Shown here: one piece after another, positions 21,485 to 26,645 of the stretch | Position numbering within the stretch: the first letter of the stretch is position 1 | Layout of the letters: the number at the start of each line of letters is the position of its first letter | DNA from: a virus | Strand: one strand, 5' to 3' | DNA length: 26,645 nucleotides | Virus record (IMG/VR): IMGVR_UViG_3300031857_001163 | Location: 1-26,645 of that record | Made by a program: the position numbers and the translations under genes | Notes under the pieces: generated by a model | The model's database searches: none | What the model was told of the DNA's origin: nothing | The model's input: only the letters and a program-made list of their open reading frames with translations

Positions 21485-22691
21485 ACTTGAATACGTGTGG
21501 CTTGACGGGTACACACCAGAACCAAACCTTAGAAGTAAAGTTAAAATAGTTAATCATGGCGATGTTAAAGACGCTATGATTACAGGTAAATTTCCTATGT
21601 GGAATTTTGACGGGTCGTCCACCAATCAGGCGCAAACAGATAGTTCAGACTGTTTATTAAAACCAGTTCGACATTATATGATTGATACTTTGTCGACGGT
21701 ATATGTTTTTTGTGAAGTTTTAAATGCAGATGGTACGCCACATCAATCAAATACACGTTCCAAATTAATTGGTGAAGAAAAAAATATTTGGTTTGGTTTT
21801 GAACAAGAATATTTTATTTTCGATAGAAAGAACAAATGTATTTTGGGGCATGACGAAAATAACTTGGAACCGCAAGGTAAATATTACTGTGGTGTTGGTG
21901 AATATGTTGCTGGTAGAAGTTTTGTAAATGAACACCTACATATGTGTTTGAATTATGGAATCGACATCACAGGAATAAATGCAGAAGTTGCACTTGGACA
22001 ATGGGAATATCAAGTGTTTTCAAAAGGAAAATTAAAGGCGGGTGATGACTTATGGATGACTAGATATTTCTTACATAAAATTGCAGAAAAATACGATTAC
22101 AAAATTGAGTTACATCCAAAACCTTTACAAAAAGGTGAATGGAATGGTTCAGGACTTCACACCAATTTTTCGACAGAAAAAATGAGGGAAAAAGGTGGTG
22201 AAGAATATTTCAAATCATTATTTTCAAGTTTAGAAACACGACATTGGAAACATATAGAAGATTATGGTTCTTCGAATGATTTAAGACTTACTGGAAAATT
22301 TGAAACACAATCAATAAACAAATTCAGTTGGGGTATTTCAGATAGGGGTGCATCAATTAGGGTTCCACAAACAACAGCAAATGAATGGAAGGGATATTTG
22401 GAAGACAGACGACCTGCATCAAACGCCGACCCATATAAAATCATATATCAATTATGTGAATCAATCAAAAATGCTGAAGCAATTAATGATATAAAACACA
22501 AAATGAATTTCAAAGGAAACTTTGATGAAATTATCAATAGATACAACGGTGTGCTTCAAACCGAAGAGTTATTGGAAGAATATCAAAATGATGATAATTT
22601 TGAAGTGGAAAAAGAAACTATGGTAGAAAATAGAAATAATATATCAACAACAGAAATAGAATTTAATTTAAATGGAAATGACACTAAATGA
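21474..22691 (+). CDS. Type II (GSII) glutamine synthetase with C-terminal extension
   Basis: 405 residues from ATG 21474 (KIKLEYVWLDG, the canonical GSII start); an upstream Met at 21462 adds four residues. It catalyses ATP-dependent amidation of glutamate. GSII landmarks are all present: NFDGSS, GFEQEYF (metal-binding Glu pair), INAEVALGQWEYQV, NGSGLHTNFS (catalytic His), FSWGISDRGASIRVP (substrate Arg) and YLEDRRPASNADPY. Host Bacteroidetes mostly use GSIII and GSI as I know them, so a phage GSII is notable. A Glu/Asn-rich extension of about 70 residues follows the usual end. Position between phage genes with overlapping reading frames argues against recent insertion as a separate unit. 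It would raise glutamine for nucleotide synthesis during infection. Confidence 0.93.
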   Translation: MKIKLEYVWLDGYTPEPNLRSKVKIVNHGDVKDAMITGKFPMWNFDGSSTNQAQTDSSDCLLKPVRHYMIDTLSTVYVFCEVLNADGTPHQSNTRSKLIGEEKNIWFGFEQEYFIFDRKNKCILGHDENNLEPQGKYYCGVGEYVAGRSFVNEHLHMCLNYGIDITGINAEVALGQWEYQVFSKGKLKAGDDLWMTRYFLHKIAEKYDYKIELHPKPLQKGEWNGSGLHTNFSTEKMREKGGEEYFKSLFSSLETRHWKHIEDYGSSNDLRLTGKFETQSINKFSWGISDRGASIRVPQTTANEWKGYLEDRRPASNADPYKIIYQLCESIKNAEAINDIKHKMNFKGNFDEIINRYNGVLQTEELLEEYQNDDNFEVEKETMVENRNNISTTEIEFNLNGNDTK

Positions 22692-22857
22692 GTTAAGACA
22701 AGAAAAGGAGTATGGTTATAAAAATCCATCAATTAGAAGTAACCAATCAGTAGATGATAAACACATCATTAATTTGGTAAAAAAATATCCTAATGATGCC
22801 GATCTAGGTAGGGAAGTAAGAAAATATTTAATCAACTTAGGGTTATATGGAAAATGA
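22672..22857 (+). CDS. Small hypothetical protein, 61 aa
   Basis: Overlaps the glutamine synthetase end by 20 bases and the DUF3310 gene start by 11 bases. Sequence is MEMTLNELRQEKEYGYKN at the N-terminus and a helical, basic C-terminal section (LGREVRKYLINLGLYG). The start could also be M3. No family recognised; the double overlap suggests a genuine, translationally coupled gene. Confidence 0.6.
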   Translation: MEMTLNELRQEKEYGYKNPSIRSNQSVDDKHIINLVKKYPNDADLGREVRKYLINLGLYGK

Positions 22858-23071
22858 ACAAGTAAACCACCCAAATCATTATGGTGGTGAAACAAACATT
22901 TACGAAGCAATCAAAGTAATTGATGCTTGGGACTTAGGGTTTTCACTTGGTAACACGGTTAAATATATTTCAAGAGCAGGCAAAAAGAATAAAGATAAAG
23001 AATTGGAAGATTTAAAAAAGGCACTTTGGTATTTAAATCACCACATTGAAACATTAGAAAAAAATGATTGA
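22847..23071 (+). CDS. DUF3310 (SaV-like) protein, 74 aa
   Basis: Matches the small phage DUF3310 domain: VNHPNHYGG at the N-terminus, YEAIKVIDAWDLGFSLGNTV, KYISRAGKK and a C-terminal EDLKKALWYLNHHIE. The domain is part of T7 gp1.7, a nucleotide kinase, and occurs as stand-alone proteins in many phages, where its activity is not settled. It overlaps the third methyltransferase by eight bases. Confidence 0.88.
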   Translation: MENEQVNHPNHYGGETNIYEAIKVIDAWDLGFSLGNTVKYISRAGKKNKDKELEDLKKALWYLNHHIETLEKND

Positions 23072-23912
23072 AACAGGAAAAATTATAAATGGTGATTGTA
23101 TTGAAGTAATGAAAACATTACCTGAATGTTCTGTCGATTTGATTGTTACATCACCACCCTATGGTGTTGGAATTGATTACGACGTTCATGAAGATGATGT
23201 ACCATTTGATGAATATTTGGTGTTTGCCAAAAATTGGTTAACTGAAGCGTATAATCTATTAAAAGATGACGGTAGAATTGCTTTGAACATTCCATACGAA
23301 ATCAATAGACAGAAGAAAGGGGGAAGAATTTTCTTTGTTTCAGAAATGTGGCAAATAATGAAAGAAATTGGGTTTGGGTTCTTTGGTATCGTGGATTTAG
23401 AGGAACAATCACCTCATCGAAGTAAGACAACTGCTTGGGGATCTTGGATGAGTCCTAGTTCACCATATATTTATAATCCAAAGGAATGTGTCATTTTGGC
23501 ATACAAAAAACACCACATTAAAAAGGTGAAAGGCGAACCGCAGTGGAAAGGGACACCAACTGAAATTCAACAGGAGGATGGAACCATAAAAACTAAAGTT
23601 GTGTATGAAGAAACAGATAAGAAGGAGTTTATGGAGCTTGTTTTTGGTCAGTGGAATTACTTTGCAGATACTAAATCACTCACCAAGGCAACGTTTTCGA
23701 TGGACATCCCAACGAAAGCAATCAAAATACTATCCTACAAAAACGATGTGATTTTAGATCCATTTGCCGGTAGTGGTACAACATTAGTGGCGGCTGAAGT
23801 GTTAGGTAGACGATGGTTAGGTATTGAATTATCACCAAATTATAGTGAAATTGCAAAAACAAGGGTTGAATATTTCAAAACATTACAAACAATACAAGAA
23901 CTCCCACTTTAA
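23064..23912 (+). CDS. Beta-class DNA methyltransferase (second of this class)
   Basis: 282 residues with motif IV TSPPYGVGIDY (about 29-39), a middle target-recognition region (about 95-190) and motif I DPFAGSGTT (about 230-238) followed by WLGIEL. It belongs to the N6_N4_Mtase family and is distinct from the 1680 enzyme (TSPPYGVG against TSPPYDNL). No nuclease gene accompanies it, so it is an orphan, probably for self-protection or gene control; the site and base are unknown. It is coupled to DUF3310. Its TAA stop lies inside an intrinsic terminator stem. Confidence 0.9.
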   Translation: MIETGKIINGDCIEVMKTLPECSVDLIVTSPPYGVGIDYDVHEDDVPFDEYLVFAKNWLTEAYNLLKDDGRIALNIPYEINRQKKGGRIFFVSEMWQIMKEIGFGFFGIVDLEEQSPHRSKTTAWGSWMSPSSPYIYNPKECVILAYKKHHIKKVKGEPQWKGTPTEIQQEDGTIKTKVVYEETDKKEFMELVFGQWNYFADTKSLTKATFSMDIPTKAIKILSYKNDVILDPFAGSGTTLVAAEVLGRRWLGIELSPNYSEIAKTRVEYFKTLQTIQELPL

Positions 23913-23927
23913 AAGTGGGTTTTTTTA
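23903..23927 (+). terminator. Intrinsic terminator overlapping the methyltransferase stop
   Basis: CCCACTT (23903-23909) pairs with AAGTGGG (23913-23919), and a T-rich run follows directly (23920-23926). The stop codon lies in the stem-loop, so the last ribosome could affect termination. Confidence 0.8.
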
Positions 23928-23936
23928 TTTTTGTAA

Positions 23937-23945
23937 CTATTTATA
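23937..23945 (+). promoter_or_regulatory. CTATTTATA box, 4 bases before the start codon
   Basis: One-base variant of the box, four bases (AGTT) before ATG 23950 and right after a terminator, so a promoter is needed here. Confidence 0.45.
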
Positions 23946-23949
23946 AGTT

Positions 23950-26196
23950 ATGAAAATTATAATCACAGAATCGCAATACAGACAAATAATTAAAGAATCA
24001 GGTATCAGGGATATTAAAAAAATCGCAGAAAGATACCCTAAAGCAAAAATTTACTTCCATCAAGACTTAGATGGTGTAACTACCGCAATTGCAATGAAAA
24101 ACTATCTTGAACAAAACGGCATCAAAGTAGTTGATGCTGAAGTGATTCAATATGGTGATAAAGAGTTTTCAGTTAAAAAACTTGACGCAGAAGGTGATGT
24201 GATGCCAGTGTTAGTTGACTTTGCACACGGCAAACCAATGTTTGTCATTCATACCGATCACCACGATACACAAGCTGGTGTTGAATCAGGAACTGCAACA
24301 AGTTTCAAGGCATCTAGATCGAATGTTGAAACAATATCCCAAACGATATCACCAAAAGATATTTTTCCATCTGATGACTTACTTCTTATATCTACTGTCG
24401 ATTCTGCCAATTTCCTTGCACATGATATAACTTTTGACATGGTAATGAATTATATTTTCAAAATGGATAAGGATCAATCACTTCAAAGAAATAAAATGAT
24501 GATGGGATTGGTGACAAACAAATTGTTACTTGCATTTAAAAACAAACCAAAATTTTTAGAAACATTGGTTATGAAAAGTAACCCATCTTTGTTAAGTATT
24601 TTAAATAATATTAGAGATATAATGAAGGTGGAAGGTTATGCTGAACCTGAAGAACTAGAACAAAACAAACAGAATTATATTGAAAAAATGAAAGAATTCC
24701 CTAAAGTACAGGGTAAAGTTATTGTACAGTATGGTGGGGGTTCTATGACAAAACCAGGTTCATATGATAGATATACGCCGTTTAAGAATAATCCTGATGC
24801 TGACTTCTTGGTAATTGCTTGGCCGACAGGAATTGTTCAAGCTTCTTGTAATGCATATAAAGGTGAACGTTCACTTAAAGGTGTTAATCTTGGTGAAATG
24901 AAAGATGAGGTTCTTAAAAAGTTTGAACCGGAATTAAGTAAATTAAAAATAAGTTTTGGTACATTAAAAAGAGTTTCTGAATCAAAGGCTGGTGAGGGTT
25001 CCGTTGGTTTTACTCTCAAAGATTTTTTAGCGATATATGGAAATGCACCATCATTGAAGATTGAAGGAAATAAAGAAGATACATTAAGTGAAATAAATAA
25101 ACTTTCAGATAAGTTATATTCCACTTTAACTTTCGAAGAAAAAATGAATTTGGAAAAAGCCAGTGTTAATGGTATGGATGTCGTGAAAGCAAATTCAGGT
25201 GGACATAAATGTATTACAAACATTTCTGGTTTAAGTTATCTTTACACAAACATTAGAAGGTATAAAGATGACGAATTAAAGATGATACAAAAATATGGTG
25301 GATCAAACAATTTTGTTTTGGACATCCAAAGAAAGTTGAAGTCGATGAAAAAAAATCAAGAACTTACTGAAAAGCAAAAAACTGCAGCAGTAAACCAAAT
25401 CAAAAAAGAAATAGAATCAGGAAGGTATAACCCAGACATAGACAATAAGGTAACATCATATGTAGATATGATTAAGAAAATTCAACAAGAGTTTGTAAAA
25501 GTACTTGAAAGTTATATAGAAAAAGAATCCATCAACGAAAATGTCGTTGAAAAAAAAAAGTACTATATAGACGATAGTGACATTAAAGGTGCGGGAAAAG
25601 GGGTATTTGCAAAAACAAATATCAAAAAAGGTGAACGTATCGGATTGCTTCACACAATAAAAAAAATGGGTGTCAATTATGATTTTACTGAATTGGGTAA
25701 AATGCATAATCATAGTGGTAAACCCACTTGTCATAATGAAAAAGTTGGAAATAAAAGATACTTAGTCGCATCCAAAGATTTAAAAAAAGGTGAAGAACTG
25801 ACAACCAATTACAGATTACAACCAGATTTGGAACAACCAAAAGAAGGTTGGGGTAATTTGAAAGAAGAAAAAGAATTTAAACCACACATAGATGGTTACC
25901 GTACATATTCACCATTCAAAGATTTGCCATACATAATAGTCAAAGGGAATGGTATTGACTGTGATAATATTGTTCATGACTTGGTTTTAGTAGGTGACAA
26001 TAAAAAGGTTAAATACTGTAAAAAAAACACTGGAGTTTATAAAATTACAGGAGCAAGTAAAATTGTAGAATTACCTGTTGATAAAACTGAAGATGTTGAA
26101 GAAATATTTAAAAGTCCTGAAAATGTGGAACTGTGGGTTAAAGAAAAAATTAAATCAGTGGATAAAAAAGGGGAAATTAGAAGAATGATGAATTAA
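23950..26196 (+). CDS. DHH-family phosphoesterase fused to a SET domain, with candidate capsid-targeting N-terminus
   Basis: 748 residues. The N-terminus (MKIIITESQYRQIIKES) carries two (I/L)xE sites (I5-T-E7 and I14-K-E16). A DHH phosphoesterase part follows: HQDLDG (37-42), D90, TDHHD with D103-H104-H105, and DSANF with D151. A DHHA1-type GGHKC lies at 417-421. DHH/DHHA1 proteins hydrolyse cyclic dinucleotides, nanoRNA or single-stranded DNA ends. A coiled linker (about 455-530) leads to a SET domain (about 537-625) with GKGVFA, NHSGKP (587-592) and GEELTTNY (614-621), the SAM and lysine-channel motifs of protein-lysine methyltransferases. A C-terminal domain (about 645-735) is unassigned. 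I know of no such fusion. A packaged, injected effector is plausible. Confidence 0.82.
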   Translation: MKIIITESQYRQIIKESGIRDIKKIAERYPKAKIYFHQDLDGVTTAIAMKNYLEQNGIKVVDAEVIQYGDKEFSVKKLDAEGDVMPVLVDFAHGKPMFVIHTDHHDTQAGVESGTATSFKASRSNVETISQTISPKDIFPSDDLLLISTVDSANFLAHDITFDMVMNYIFKMDKDQSLQRNKMMMGLVTNKLLLAFKNKPKFLETLVMKSNPSLLSILNNIRDIMKVEGYAEPEELEQNKQNYIEKMKEFPKVQGKVIVQYGGGSMTKPGSYDRYTPFKNNPDADFLVIAWPTGIVQASCNAYKGERSLKGVNLGEMKDEVLKKFEPELSKLKISFGTLKRVSESKAGEGSVGFTLKDFLAIYGNAPSLKIEGNKEDTLSEINKLSDKLYSTLTFEEKMNLEKASVNGMDVVKANSGGHKCITNISGLSYLYTNIRRYKDDELKMIQKYGGSNNFVLDIQRKLKSMKKNQELTEKQKTAAVNQIKKEIESGRYNPDIDNKVTSYVDMIKKIQQEFVKVLESYIEKESINENVVEKKKYYIDDSDIKGAGKGVFAKTNIKKGERIGLLHTIKKMGVNYDFTELGKMHNHSGKPTCHNEKVGNKRYLVASKDLKKGEELTTNYRLQPDLEQPKEGWGNLKEEKEFKPHIDGYRTYSPFKDLPYIIVKGNGIDCDNIVHDLVLVGDNKKVKYCKKNTGVYKITGASKIVELPVDKTEDVEEIFKSPENVELWVKEKIKSVDKKGEIRRMMN

Positions 26197-26256
26197 TCGT
26201 TTGACTAATTATCATTTTTGATTTATAATTACAAAAGAATTTAATCACATTAAAAA

Positions 26257-26265
26257 GTATTTATA
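26257..26265 (+). promoter_or_regulatory. GTATTTATA box at the start of gene 26265
   Basis: One-base variant of the recurrent box. Its final A is the first base of the ATG, so here it can be a promoter only for something downstream, or it acts in translation. Listed with low confidence. Confidence 0.2.
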
Positions 26266-26411
26266 TGACAGAAACAACAAAAGAAGTTGAAAACGTTATT
26301 TACTCTTATGTAAATGACAGAAACGAAAAAGTATACACACCTAACTTGGAATTTGCCCACATTATGGCAAAAAAGTATGGTACTGATGATGTCTTCGTCG
26401 AAAAAAATTAA
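26265..26411 (+). CDS. Small hypothetical protein, 48 aa
   Basis: Frame from ATG 26265 to TAA 26411, sequence beginning MTETTKEVENVIYSYVNDRNE and ending KKYGTDDVFVEKN. It is short but has balanced, phage-like composition and fills the space between the DHH-SET gene and the tandem promoters. No family recognised. Confidence 0.5.
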   Translation: MTETTKEVENVIYSYVNDRNEKVYTPNLEFAHIMAKKYGTDDVFVEKN

Positions 26412-26429
26412 AAAAATTTTACAAGGTAC

Positions 26430-26460
26430 TTGTCAAATCAAAATAAAAGACTTAACTTTG
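26430..26460 (+). promoter_or_regulatory. Bacteroidetes-type promoter, first of a tandem pair
   Basis: TTG (26430-26432), 20 bases, then TAACTTTG (26453-26460). The 43 bases from 26423 recur at 26524-26566 with six mismatches. A 16-codon frame (26484-26534, MKDTRCRIEK...) with AAAGG before it follows, and may be a leader peptide. Confidence 0.72.
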
Positions 26461-26530
26461 TAAAAGATTTGAAACTAAAGGTGATGAAAGATACTCGTTG
26501 TCGAATCGAAAAAAAAAGTTCACAAAGTAC

Positions 26531-26561
26531 TTGACAAATAGAAATAAAAGTCGTAACTTTG
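26531..26561 (+). promoter_or_regulatory. Bacteroidetes-type promoter, second of a tandem pair
   Basis: TTG (26531-26533), 20 bases, then TAACTTTG (26554-26561), the near-copy of the promoter at 26430. The transcript would begin close to a perfect 6-bp hairpin TTCGGAAACGTCCGAA (26571-26586). Confidence 0.75.
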
Positions 26562-26570
26562 TAAAACAAA

Positions 26571-26586
26571 TTCGGAAACGTCCGAA
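26571..26586 (+). other. 6-bp hairpin at the 5' end of the last transcript
   Basis: TTCGGA and TCCGAA form a perfect stem around the tetraloop AACG, roughly 10 bases after the second tandem promoter. It may protect the 5' end of the mRNA or bind a regulator; no T-run follows, so it is not a terminator. Confidence 0.5.
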
Positions 26587-26627
26587 ATCGTTCTTTGAAA
26601 ATTGAATTATCCGTTCAGGAGTAAGTA

Positions 26628-26645
26628 ATGAAACTGATAAAGATA
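26628..26645 (+). CDS. Start of a gene cut by the window end (MKLIKI...)
   Basis: Only six codons are visible. ATG 26628 is preceded at six bases by AGGAG (26617-26621), a strong Shine-Dalgarno, which is unusual in this window and in Bacteroidetes generally. With two promoters and a hairpin upstream, it should be a highly expressed early gene. The product cannot be judged. Confidence 0.6.

Noticed and set aside
26484-26534. 16-codon coding gene
   Set aside because: AAAGG and ATG are present, but the frame is too short to support as a gene. Mentioned only as a possible leader peptide.
1-26645. CRISPR array, insertion sequence, integrase or attachment site
   Set aside because: No spaced direct-repeat array, no transposase or integrase motifs and no terminal inverted repeats were seen. 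The only repeats found are promoter copies and short hairpins.

Overview
The window looks like part of a large, AT-rich (roughly 30% GC by eye) genome of a tailed phage infecting a Bacteroidetes (Flavobacteria-like) host. The phage assignment rests on densely packed, often overlapping genes, a gp46/Rad50-type recombination ATPase close to a sigma factor (as in the T4 replication/recombination region), many phage-type hypotheticals, and at least six proteins whose N-termini look like T4-type capsid-targeting peptides. The host assignment rests on promoters that match the Bacteroidetes TTTG-N20-TAnnTTTG consensus (before 4099, before the 4.5 kb RNA, before 15576 and twice near 26.4-26.6 kb), a Bacteroidetes-type histone H1-like protein, a Bacteroidetes-type sigma70 and a near absence of Shine-Dalgarno sequences. 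No structural, replication-initiation or integration gene is visible, so this is an accessory/middle region of a larger genome.

Layout. 1-4.5 kb: the C-terminal half of an SbcC/gp46-like ATPase, a PD-(D/E)XK nuclease that overlaps a beta-class DNA methyltransferase (a likely restriction-modification pair), a small basic protein, a sigma70 factor and a small unknown gene. 4.5-4.75 kb: a GC-rich structured RNA candidate with its own promoter and terminator, followed by a second strong terminator. 4.8-8.55 kb: a tight operon of a coiled-coil membrane protein, a degenerate amidase-fold protein, two candidate virion proteins and two small envelope proteins. 8.6-11.4 kb: a zinc-ribbon/EF-hand candidate virion protein, a histone H1-like protein and several small unknown genes. 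11.4-14.1 kb: a minus-strand unknown gene, dnaJ, a tiny minus-strand membrane protein and a Dam-like methyltransferase. 14.1-18.1 kb: a leucine-rich-repeat protein, a PcfJ-like protein and a glutaredoxin. 18.1-19.2 kb: two minus-strand genes. 19.3-23.9 kb: an acidic candidate virion protein, unknown genes, a type II glutamine synthetase, a DUF3310 protein and a third DNA methyltransferase. 23.95-26.2 kb: a DHH phosphoesterase/SET-domain fusion. 26.2-26.6 kb: a small gene, tandem host-type promoters and the start of a further gene.

How it may work together. Host-type promoters probably drive early/middle genes. A recurrent ATATTTATA-like box just upstream of other genes, including most of the capsid-targeting-peptide genes, may be the phage late promoter, possibly read with the encoded sigma factor. 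Those proteins (LRR, DHH-SET, zinc-ribbon/EF-hand, acidic protein and others) may be packaged in the head and delivered with the DNA. Three DNA methyltransferases and one nuclease imply DNA modification and attack on unmodified DNA. Glutamine synthetase, glutaredoxin, DnaJ and the histone-like protein are host-takeover or auxiliary functions. All functional statements are inferences from sequence; no database search was run.
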